A stretch of 64,000 nt of DNA, taken from contig CAZYQW010000071.1 in assembly GCA_964649825.1 (NCBI GenBank), positions 33,619 to 97,618 on the forward strand. Direction: 5' to 3'. Shown here one piece after another: positions 44,202 through 51,648 of the stretch; position 1 is the first letter of the stretch, and each line of letters opens with the position of its first letter. The translations under genes and the position numbers were made by a program. The DNA is from CAZYQW01 sp964649825 (GTDB lineage: Bacteria > Planctomycetota > B15-G4 > JADJEK01). Below the pieces are notes generated by a model. That model saw only the letters and a program-made list of their open reading frames with translations, ran no database searches and had not been told where the DNA came from.

Positions 44202-45770
44202 TCAGCGGGTCGACGTTCGCCCCGAACCGGCCGGGCCCGACCCGCGCGGATCGAGAGCGCGCTTGATCTTGCCAAGCCGGCGTCGCACCGACCAGCGGGG
44301 GCCCGTGAACGAAGACGAACCGCCCGGGACGGGAGCACCGGCCGCGGCCGGGCCGAACGCCTCGACGAGCCGTGCTTCCATCTGGGCCAACCGCTCGCAG
44401 ATCTCGTCGCGGTGCCGCTCGACGTTGCGAGCGTGCTGCTGGACGTGGAGGAGCTGGTCCTCGAGCGCGTGGAGCCGGTGGACGACCTCGTCGCGGTGAT
44501 CCTCCACCGCCCAGCCGTGCTGCTCGGCGGCGCGACACCGTTCCTGCCACGCGAGGAGGTCGCTCGCCTCCTTGAACGGACACGCGGCGACGACGCGAAG
44601 CAGGTCGCGCAGGGCGGGCTTCTTGCGTTGCGGCGCCGCGACGCCCGCGATCGCTTTCCGGTAGCAGTCGAGCGTGCCATCCGCGCAACGCCGCCACGTG
44701 AAGTGCGTCGCGCGTTCGCGGCCTCGACGCACGAGCGCGTCCACCTCGGCGCCGCCGGCGAGCAGGGTCTGCATGTGATCGGCCAGCGCGGCGTCGTCGC
44801 CCGGTTTGAAGTAGAGCACGCCGTCGTCGCACACCTCGGGGATCGACGTCGACGGCGCGACGACGGCGGGGACGCCGATCGTCATCGCCTCGAGCGGCGG
44901 CAGCCCGAAGCCCTCCTCGAGGGACGGGTAGAGCAGGCCGCTCGACCCCTGCAGCACCGCCTTGACGTCCTCGTCGTCGAGCCCGGGGATCCAGCGGACG
45001 CGAGCGCGCAGGCCGAGCCGATCGAGGAGTTGATCGAGGGTTTGGCCGTCCGGGTAGGGCCGAGTCCAGACGCGTGATCCAGCGACGACGATCCGCACCG
45101 ATGGATCGAGCCGCGCCAACGCGCGGAACATCGTCGGATAGTCCTTGTGCGGGTAGTCCTTCCCCACCGCCGCGAAGTAGACGCCGTCGATCGAGTGACG
45201 CTGCCGGCGATCCGCGGCCTCGGCCGCGGAGAGCACCCGCGTCAGCGACGGGTCGATCGCGAGCGGCGTGACGTCGACCAACGCTCCGTCGACGCCGAGA
45301 TCGAACACCGCCTCGCGTCCCGCCGACTCGGTGTACGAGAGGATGCGATCGGCGCTGGCCGTCAGGGCGCAGACGAAGCGGTGATACCACGAGAACGACT
45401 CGGCGTCCGCGTGATACTCGGGGTGCCGGTTCAGGATCGCGTCGGTCACGGAGACGACGGACGCGGCGGCCGCCGACGGAAGCAGCAAGTCGCGCGGGCT
45501 CCGATCGGGGAAGAACGTCATGTGGAACACGTCGGGACGCGCGCCCGGCCGCTCGTCGAGGAGGATCCGGAGCACGTCCTCGCTGTCCGCGACCGGGATC
45601 AGCTCGACCCGGGCCGGGAAGACGTCGTGGATGGTGCCGCCCTTGACGACGAGGACGCGCAGGCGCGTGATCTCCTCGCGCGCGGCGAGCTCGCGAAGGA
45701 GATTCCGCTGAACCCGTTCGAGACCGGAAAGTGGCCGGTGGAGGAGCCGCGCATCGAACAGAACGTGCAT
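44202..45770 (-). CDS. GT4-family glycosyltransferase with coiled-coil tail
   Basis: This 522-residue protein starts MHVLFDARLLHRPLSGLERVQR (first part), the pattern of GT4 enzymes. The donor half has FAAVGKDYPHKDYPTMFRAL, LYPSLEEGFGLPPLEAM and PEVCDDGVLYFKPGD, containing the EX7E motif. A helical coiled-coil tail follows (about 430-480). ATG 45770 is preferred because it gives the family N-terminus. The coil resembles that of the neighbouring gene at 42298, which suggests the two proteins could associate. Confidence 0.88.
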   Translation of the reverse strand: MHVLFDARLLHRPLSGLERVQRNLLRELAAREEITRLRVLVVKGGTIHDVFPARVELIPVADSEDVLRILLDERPGARPDVFHMTFFPDRSPRDLLLPSAAAASVVSVTDAILNRHPEYHADAESFSWYHRFVCALTASADRILSYTESAGREAVFDLGVDGALVDVTPLAIDPSLTRVLSAAEAADRRQRHSIDGVYFAAVGKDYPHKDYPTMFRALARLDPSVRIVVAGSRVWTRPYPDGQTLDQLLDRLGLRARVRWIPGLDDEDVKAVLQGSSGLLYPSLEEGFGLPPLEAMTIGVPAVVAPSTSIPEVCDDGVLYFKPGDDAALADHMQTLLAGGAEVDALVRRGRERATHFTWRRCADGTLDCYRKAIAGVAAPQRKKPALRDLLRVVAACPFKEASDLLAWQERCRAAEQHGWAVEDHRDEVVHRLHALEDQLLHVQQHARNVERHRDEICERLAQMEARLVEAFGPAAAGAPVPGGSSSFTGPRWSVRRRLGKIKRALDPRGSGPAGSGRTSTR

Positions 45771-45919
45771 GGAGGACTCTTCTACTACGGACGACGTTCG
45801 ATTCGTGAGGGCGTATGACCCTACCGCATCCGCCGGCGTCACCAAAAGGACGATTCCAGGGATTCGCCCGCGTCCCGGGTGCGATCGCCCCCGAGACTCG
45901 ACGAGATCTTCGAACGACC

Positions 45920-47008
45920 TTATCGGCTCAAAAGGGACGCCCGCTCCAGCGTCCTTCCCACCACCACCGCGTAGGCGCGGTGCCCCTTGGGCGACGGATG
46001 CCAGAAATCGAGGAAAAGGGATGACGCGCTCCACCGCTTCGGGTCCGCGACCTCCGCCCCGAGCTCCTGCTCCTCCAGCGCGCGAAACTCGCCGTGAACG
46101 TCGGCGACGGGCAGGCCCAGCCGCTCGGCCGTTTCGGTCAACGCGCGGGTGTACTCGGCCGTCACCTCGTGCTTCGCCTCGCCGTCGCGGCGCCGCGGCG
46201 GAGAGACGAGGACCAGACGTCCGCCGTCGGCTTCGACCGCCTCCTTCAGGTCCGCGATCCGGCGCTGGAACTCGCCCGCCGTCACCCGGCGCGTGAGCAC
46301 GTCCTCGTCGAGCTCGGCCGGGGCCTCGCCCGCGCCGGTCAGCGACTCGAGCCACCGGAACGCGTCGTATCGCCGGAGGAACGCCCGCGCGCGGTAGGGC
46401 AACGCGGTCAGGGCGCCGATCTTCCCCTCGTCGTCGAGCCCCGGCAGAGCGGGGTAGGACTCGTTCACCGCGCCGAACGCCGCGACCACGACGTCCGGCC
46501 GGTAGCCGCGCACGCGCTCGACGTAGAGGTGATAACCCTGCGTGATGGTGAAGCCGACGCAGCCGAAGTTCAGCACCTCGACGTCGTGCCCATTGTCGCG
46601 CAGGAGACGCTCGAGGAACCGTCCCCAGCTCTCGGTCTCGGGCAGCCCGAAGCCGTAGGTCGTCGAGTCGCCGAGCACGGCGATCCGCCGGGTCGCGTCG
46701 CGCGCCGGAGGGTAGAACGGTCCGCGGTACGCGCCGTCGTTGATCGGCGCTCCGAACACGACGGCCCCGGGTCGCGGCTCCCACAGGAAACGCCGGTCGA
46801 ACCGGAACTCGCCGCTCGCCTGGTGGATCTCGGTGTCACGCCGGTCGTTCCAGACCACGATCGGGTCGACGAACGGCGGGGCGAGGTCGAACGTCGCGAC
46901 CGCGAACTCCACGACCGAAAGGAAGACGAGGGGCGAGAGCAGGGCGAGAAGGGCTCGCGAACCCATGGACGGCGAACGGCGGGAGGGCGAACGGCGGCTC
47001 GGTTCCAT
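45920..47008 (-). CDS. SGNH/GDSL-type hydrolase with N-terminal membrane anchor
   Basis: This 362-residue protein has an N-terminal hydrophobic segment (about 17-40), so it is membrane-anchored or exported. SGNH blocks are present: IAVLGDSTTYGFG (nucleophile Ser), FGCVGFTITQGYHL, FGAVNESYPA (Asn) and DFWHPSPKGHRAY (Asp-x-x-His). Members cut or transfer acyl groups. Its place beside the glycosyltransferases suggests removal or addition of acetyl groups on a surface glycan; this is inferred. It is the first gene of the cluster on this strand. Confidence 0.83.
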   Translation of the reverse strand: MEPSRRSPSRRSPSMGSRALLALLSPLVFLSVVEFAVATFDLAPPFVDPIVVWNDRRDTEIHQASGEFRFDRRFLWEPRPGAVVFGAPINDGAYRGPFYPPARDATRRIAVLGDSTTYGFGLPETESWGRFLERLLRDNGHDVEVLNFGCVGFTITQGYHLYVERVRGYRPDVVVAAFGAVNESYPALPGLDDEGKIGALTALPYRARAFLRRYDAFRWLESLTGAGEAPAELDEDVLTRRVTAGEFQRRIADLKEAVEADGGRLVLVSPPRRRDGEAKHEVTAEYTRALTETAERLGLPVADVHGEFRALEEQELGAEVADPKRWSASSLFLDFWHPSPKGHRAYAVVVGRTLERASLLSR

Positions 47009-47096
47009 CGGCGCATCGTAGCGGCCGCTGGCCGAATCGAAGGCGCCGGGCGTCGACCGTGGTCGAGGCCCGGCGCCTTCGTCGGCCTTCGCGGGG

Positions 47097-48623
47097 TCAG
47101 AAGACGCGGACGTTCATCCGCTTCATCTGCTTCTTGATCCGATTCATCTCATCGCGCAGGTCGCTGAGCTCGTCGCGGAGCTCCTCGATCCTCTCGAGCA
47201 GCTCCTCCTCGGCTTCCTCCAGCTCATCGGCCTCCGCTTCCGACATCTCGTGCGCCTCTTCGATCGCCTCCGTGCGCAGGTCGATGGCGTGCGAGACGCG
47301 ATCCTCGACCAGGTCGCGCACGAGCTCGCCGATCTCGCCGGCGTCGTCCACGTCCATCTCCGCGAGCGCGCCCTCGATCTCCGCCTCGATCCCCTCGAGA
47401 TCGACGTCGTCGAAGCTGAAGTCGAAGTCGAAGTCGTCCATGTCGACGTCGAGATCGTCGAGGTCGAACGCGACGTCGAAGTCGAAGTCCTCGAGCTCGA
47501 CCCCCTCGCCGTCCAGGTCGGCAAGGTCGGCCACCTCCGTCCCGAGACCTTGGAAGGCCACGGTGACGTCCTCGAGCTCCTCGCCATCGCCAAGGACGAA
47601 GAGCCCGTTCTTGCCTTCCGAGGGACGAACACGGAACACGCGCGGCTCTGTCCCGAGGAGCTTGCCGCCGTTCGTCTTGAGCAGCCTCATGCGGTCGCTC
47701 AAGAGCTTGGACCGCCGGTCGCCCGACGAGAACCAGAGGTTCGGACGGTCCTCGTCGCCTTCGTCGTCGTCGTCGGCGTCATCGGCGTCATCCTCGTCGC
47801 ACGCTTCGTCCTCCTCGTCCTCTTCGTCTTCGTCTTCGCCGTCGTCTTCACCTTCGTCGTCGTCTTCGTCGTCTTCGCCGTCACCCCGTCCGAAGAACGA
47901 GAACGCACCGCGGGGACTTGCGACCCCGAACGCGTTGCCGTGGAAGCGTCGGACCAGGCCATGCTCCACCGCCTCGTCGAGGTCGATCTTCTTGCCGTCG
48001 ACGATCACGCACGCGTCGCCACCCTTGATCGTGATCGAGATGGTCTGGCCGCCGCCCTCGCCGCACGAGTGGCACGCCGACGCACACGCGTCATCGCACT
48101 CGGGCTCCGCGGCTCGCGGCGCCGTCGCGTGCCGCTTGACGGAGTGAGCCGTCCGCGGCCCCGCGAGCACCCAGCGACCCGCTCCGCCCGCGGCCCCCGC
48201 GCTTCCCCCGGTGCCGACCGAGAAGGTGCGGGGGAGCACGAACGGCTTGACGGCAGGAAACGCGGTTCTTTCACCGGCCTTCGGCGCGCGGGCGAACGCG
48301 CGCGCCCGGCCCACGCCGTCTTCCTCGTCGACCTCCTCGACCACGACCTCGGGAGCGGTCGCCCTCCCCTGGGGACGGACGAAATGGAACCGCTGCCGCT
48401 TGCTCTTGCTCTTCTCCTTGGCTTTGGCGTCTCCGCTCGCCCGGACCACGAACACGTCTCCATCGTCGCCGGCGACGACCGCTGCCGCCGGGGCGTCGCC
48501 GCCCACGGCGATCACGTCCACCTTGGGGGTCAGCCGCTTCGGCCCCTCGTCGTCGTTCGCGCCGATCGACGCGGCGCCCATTCCGAGCGCGGTCACCGCC
48601 GCGATGCTCAGCAGATCCTTCAT
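47097..48623 (-). CDS. Exported, extremely acidic protein with C-terminal coiled coil
   Basis: This 508-residue protein has a weak signal sequence at the start (MKDLLSIAAVTALGMGAASIGA). A small Cys cluster (CDDACASACHSC: Cys-x3-Cys-x3-Cys-x2-Cys) could bind a metal or cluster. An Asp/Glu tract (about 250-295) and a DFDFD-type acidic region (about 370-430) follow, then a coiled coil at about 450-500. The acidity could bind calcium or basic partners. It overlaps the M56 stop by ATGA, so it is translationally coupled to that gene. No family is recognised. Confidence 0.6.
   Translation of the reverse strand: MKDLLSIAAVTALGMGAASIGANDDEGPKRLTPKVDVIAVGGDAPAAAVVAGDDGDVFVVRASGDAKAKEKSKSKRQRFHFVRPQGRATAPEVVVEEVDEEDGVGRARAFARAPKAGERTAFPAVKPFVLPRTFSVGTGGSAGAAGGAGRWVLAGPRTAHSVKRHATAPRAAEPECDDACASACHSCGEGGGQTISITIKGGDACVIVDGKKIDLDEAVEHGLVRRFHGNAFGVASPRGAFSFFGRGDGEDDEDDDEGEDDGEDEDEEDEEDEACDEDDADDADDDDEGDEDRPNLWFSSGDRRSKLLSDRMRLLKTNGGKLLGTEPRVFRVRPSEGKNGLFVLGDGEELEDVTVAFQGLGTEVADLADLDGEGVELEDFDFDVAFDLDDLDVDMDDFDFDFSFDDVDLEGIEAEIEGALAEMDVDDAGEIGELVRDLVEDRVSHAIDLRTEAIEEAHEMSEAEADELEEAEEELLERIEELRDELSDLRDEMNRIKKQMKRMNVRVF
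47757..47886. repeat. Low-complexity triplet repeat coding the Asp/Glu tract
   Basis: This stretch is rich in GTC, TTC and CTC triplets on the plus strand, equal to GAC, GAA and GAG on the coding strand. It encodes the acidic tract of the protein at 47097-48623. Such triplet repeats can change length by slippage, so the tract may vary between strains. Confidence 0.7.
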
Positions 48624-50137
48624 CGTTGGTCGCTCCACGGGCTCGTCCATTGGTCGTCGCGCTGCGAACGGTCGAGCCCGCGACCCCGCAGCAATCGGTC
48701 CTTCGCCTCCGCGATCAGCTCGCGGCGTTGGTTCAAGGCCGTCGCCCGGCGCTCGAGATCGGCGAGGCTTCGTCCGAGGTTCGTGTCTCGCAGCGTGCCC
48801 GGCAGCGCGCGCCGCGCCGCCGCGATCTCGGCCACGAAGAGATCGATTTCCGCCTCGAGGCGTCCCGCGGAATCGACGAGCGCCGACCGCCGGCGCGCGG
48901 CGGGCGCTGGATCGTGGCCCTCGCCCGCGCCGGCGTTCCGCACGTCGGCCGCCGCGATCGGCGGCGCGAGCCGCTCGACCACGTCGGGCCGGACGTCGCG
49001 CTCCGCGGCGGCGACCGTCAGGGCCGGCGCGATCAGACAGACGGCGGGGAGGAGCAGCGCGGCCATCGGCGCCACGGCGCGACGCCGGCGCTCGTCCTCG
49101 AGCGCCTCCGTCTCCTCGAGCAGCCGCCGGATCCGCTGGCCGAGCGGCGAGCCGGCCTCGGCCATCGCGACCGCGTTCGCCGGACGCACTCCTTCGGTGA
49201 TCCACGTCGCGACCTCGGCCAGGCACTCGGCCAGCGCAAGCCCCTGACCCTGACGCTGGATCGCGAACGCGTCGCAGCGCGACTCGATCACCTCGAACAG
49301 CCGCCGTCGCGCGACGCGGTTCAGCGGCTGGACGAACAGCACGATCTCGACGAACCGCGCCAGGAACAGGCGGATCGGGTCGTTGCGCAGGAGATGCGCC
49401 AGCTCATGGGCGAACATCGCGTCCTGCTGGTTCCCCGTCAGGTCGCAGAGCACGCGGCCGGGGACGCAGATCTCCCAGCGGCGCCACCCGAGCGCGACCG
49501 GCGAGACGACCGATTCCGACGTCGTGAGGCGGACGGGTCGTTCGACGCCGGCGCCGGCGAGCAGCCGATCGAGCCGGATCCTCAACGGTCCATCGACGAT
49601 GACGCGGCGACCGCGCAGGGAGCGCCACGTCCGGAGCGCGAGCAGGAGGAGCAACGCGAGCCCGACGCCGAAGCAGGCCGGAGCGAGCGCAGGAAGCGTG
49701 AACGCGGACTCGACGGCCGTGCGGGGCCCGGGAGGCGTCGATCGCGCGGAGGAACGCGGCACCGAAGGCCGCACGCCTCCGTGCGCCTGGACGGCGTCGC
49801 CGCGCGGACCGTCCGCCGGCGCGAGCCCGATCGACTCGAGGAGCGCGACCGCCGGGTCGGCCCCCACGTCGCGCACCCGTTCGACGGAATGGCCTGCACC
49901 GGCGGCCCGGAGGAGCGAGAGATCGAGGGCGCCCGTCCACGGCACCACGCCGCGGGTCGCCTGCATCGTCGCGGTGGCGATGCCGCCGAACAGCGCGACG
50001 GTCCAGAGCGTCTCGCGGACGGCGTTCGATCGGACCCGGACGAACCGCAGCCAGACGATCACGCCGGCGATCAGGAGCGTGCTGTGGGCGAGGTAGGTGA
50101 GACCCCACTCCAACAGTCGCGTTGCGGCGCTACCCAT
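48620..50137 (-). CDS. M56-family (BlaR1-like) membrane metalloprotease with coiled-coil tail
   Basis: This 505-residue protein has hydrophobic spans near the N-terminus (about 14-35 and 42-60), another at about 150-170, and one near 375-395. The M56 zinc-protease motif is FAHELAHLLRND, followed by an EVIESRCDAFA block. BlaR1 and MecR1 carry a penicillin-binding sensor domain outside the membrane; here the tail after about residue 395 is instead charged and helical. The signal is therefore not penicillin. It overlaps BlaI by eight bases and is followed by the acidic protein (ATGA overlap). Confidence 0.83.
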   Translation of the reverse strand: MGSAATRLLEWGLTYLAHSTLLIAGVIVWLRFVRVRSNAVRETLWTVALFGGIATATMQATRGVVPWTGALDLSLLRAAGAGHSVERVRDVGADPAVALLESIGLAPADGPRGDAVQAHGGVRPSVPRSSARSTPPGPRTAVESAFTLPALAPACFGVGLALLLLLALRTWRSLRGRRVIVDGPLRIRLDRLLAGAGVERPVRLTTSESVVSPVALGWRRWEICVPGRVLCDLTGNQQDAMFAHELAHLLRNDPIRLFLARFVEIVLFVQPLNRVARRRLFEVIESRCDAFAIQRQGQGLALAECLAEVATWITEGVRPANAVAMAEAGSPLGQRIRRLLEETEALEDERRRRAVAPMAALLLPAVCLIAPALTVAAAERDVRPDVVERLAPPIAAADVRNAGAGEGHDPAPAARRRSALVDSAGRLEAEIDLFVAEIAAARRALPGTLRDTNLGRSLADLERRATALNQRRELIAEAKDRLLRGRGLDRSQRDDQWTSPWSDQR

Positions 50138-50534
50138 CGGCCCGGCCCTCCTCCTCGTCGGTCCGCCGGCGTTCGGCGATCCGGCGCTTGAGGTCGTCGA
50201 GCTCGCCCGCATCGATCTCGCACTCGGCGAGCAGGTGGTTCAGCAACGCGGCGGGATCGCCCTGGAAGAGCCGATCGACGAACTCGCGGACCATGGAACG
50301 GTTCACGTCGTCCTGCTCGATGCGCGCGCGATAGACGTACTGGCGCCCCTCGACGCGGTGCGCGACGAGCCCTTTGCGCTCGAGCTTGGTCAACATCGTG
50401 GCGATCGTCGTCGGGGCGAGGCCGCGCTCGGGAAGCAGCGCGGCGTGGACGTCGGCGACGGTCGCCTCTCCACGGCTCCAGAGCTCTCTCAGGATCGCGA
50501 GCTGGAGGTCTCCCAGGGGTCGCTGCTCGGTCAT
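50130..50534 (-). CDS. BlaI/MecI/CopY-family transcriptional repressor
   Basis: This 134-residue protein has a winged-helix DNA-binding domain: LGDLQLAILRELWSRGEATVADVHAAL, then TTIATMLTKLERKGLVAHR. The C-terminal third is a helical dimerisation region. ATG 50534 has GGAGGACGAG just before it, so it is preferred over 50546. It is the first gene of the BlaI-M56-acidic-protein operon and probably represses it through the dyad at 50550-50579. M56 proteases usually cut BlaI to relieve repression. Confidence 0.9.
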   Translation of the reverse strand: MTEQRPLGDLQLAILRELWSRGEATVADVHAALLPERGLAPTTIATMLTKLERKGLVAHRVEGRQYVYRARIEQDDVNRSMVREFVDRLFQGDPAALLNHLLAECEIDAGELDDLKRRIAERRRTDEEEGRADG

Positions 50535-50549
50535 CTCGTCCTCCATCTT

Positions 50550-50579
50550 GACTACCGCGCTAGTACTACCAGAGTAGTC
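50550..50579. promoter_or_regulatory. Dyad operator candidate for the BlaI operon
   Basis: The 30 bases have GACTAC at the left and GTAGTC at the right, with the perfect palindrome TAGTACTA in the centre (50561-50568) and five-base gaps on each side. The dyad is centred at 50564.5. The half-site ACTAC/GTAGT resembles the TACTAC-type sites of BlaI/MecI. It starts 16 bases before the preferred BlaI start codon, so a bound repressor would block transcription or the early transcript. Confidence 0.65.
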
Positions 50580-50718
50580 CATCGGGTGTTGGGTGCGGCG
50601 CGAAAGATTCCTCGCACGAATCACGACGGGACGCCGGAACTCCGTCCTCGTCATGAACTTGGGATTCGCCGGACTCCGGATGAAGAAGCGCGATGGCACG
50701 CCGGGCGGCGTGGTGCCG

Positions 50719-51648
50719 TCATCCTTCGTCTTCCTCGTCGTCATCCTCCTCGCCCTGGATCCCCTTCAGCATCCGCCGGTACGAATCGTAGCGCTCCGCG
50801 CGGATCTCCCCGCGCTCGACCGCGGCCCGCACGCCGCAGCTCGGCTCGTGGTCGTGCGTGCAGTCCGGGTACTTGCACGACGTCGTGTGCGGTCGCAGGT
50901 CCGGCATCAGGATCGCGAGCTCGGCGGGCGGGATGTCGGACAGACCGAAACCGCGGATGCCGGGCGAGTCGACGAGGTAGCCGCCGTTCGAGAGCCGCCA
51001 GAGCGCGACGCTCGTCGTCGTGTGGCGGCCGCGGCCGTGGCGCGCGACCGTGCCGACGCGCAGGTTCAGGCCCGGCTCGATCGCGTTCACGAGCGAGCTC
51101 TTGCCGACGCCGGAGTGGCCGACGAGGAGCGACGTCTTGCCGCGCAGGCGTTCGGCGAGCGCCTCGACGCCCTCGCCCGTCGTCGCGCTGGTGAACAGGA
51201 CCGGGTAGCCGATCTCGCGGTAGAGGCGCACCTTCTCCTCGACCTCGTCGCGCGGGCCGCGGTCGCACTTGTTCACGACGATGATCGGGTCCATGCCCTG
51301 CCGCTCGGCCGCCACTTGATACCGATCGATCAGGCCGAGGCGGAGCGGCGGATCCTGGGTGGCGGCGACGATGACGAGCTGGTCGACGTTCGCGGCCGTG
51401 ATCTGCAGCACGTTCGGGTCGTTCGGCAGCGGCCGGCCGAGCCCGTTCCTGCGCGGCCGCACCTCCTCGATCACCCCGCGGCCGTCCTCGATCTTGACGA
51501 CGACGCGATCGCCGACCGCGACCGGGTTCTTGATGCCGCGCGGCTTCTCGTCGAACAGCTTCGGCTTCAGCGAGCAGGGCACCTCGCGCCCGTCGACGTC
51601 GACCGTCCAGACGCGCGGCTCGATCCGGATCAGGAGTCCTTCGGTCAC
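50719..51648 (-). CDS. rsgA: Small-subunit-dependent GTPase RsgA
   Basis: This 309-residue protein starts from a GTG at 51648 and helps mature the 30S ribosomal subunit. An OB-fold (about 1-70) is followed by a circularly permuted GTPase: VNKCD (G4), TSATTGEGVEAL (G5), GHSGVGKSSLVNAI (G1) and DSPGIRGFGL (G3). The zinc site is CKYPDCTHDHEPSC. The C-terminus ends in an acidic tail. It overlaps the recD2 stop as GTGA, so the two genes are coupled. Confidence 0.95.
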   Translation of the reverse strand: MTEGLLIRIEPRVWTVDVDGREVPCSLKPKLFDEKPRGIKNPVAVGDRVVVKIEDGRGVIEEVRPRRNGLGRPLPNDPNVLQITAANVDQLVIVAATQDPPLRLGLIDRYQVAAERQGMDPIIVVNKCDRGPRDEVEEKVRLYREIGYPVLFTSATTGEGVEALAERLRGKTSLLVGHSGVGKSSLVNAIEPGLNLRVGTVARHGRGRHTTTSVALWRLSNGGYLVDSPGIRGFGLSDIPPAELAILMPDLRPHTTSCKYPDCTHDHEPSCGVRAAVERGEIRAERYDSYRRMLKGIQGEEDDDEEDEG

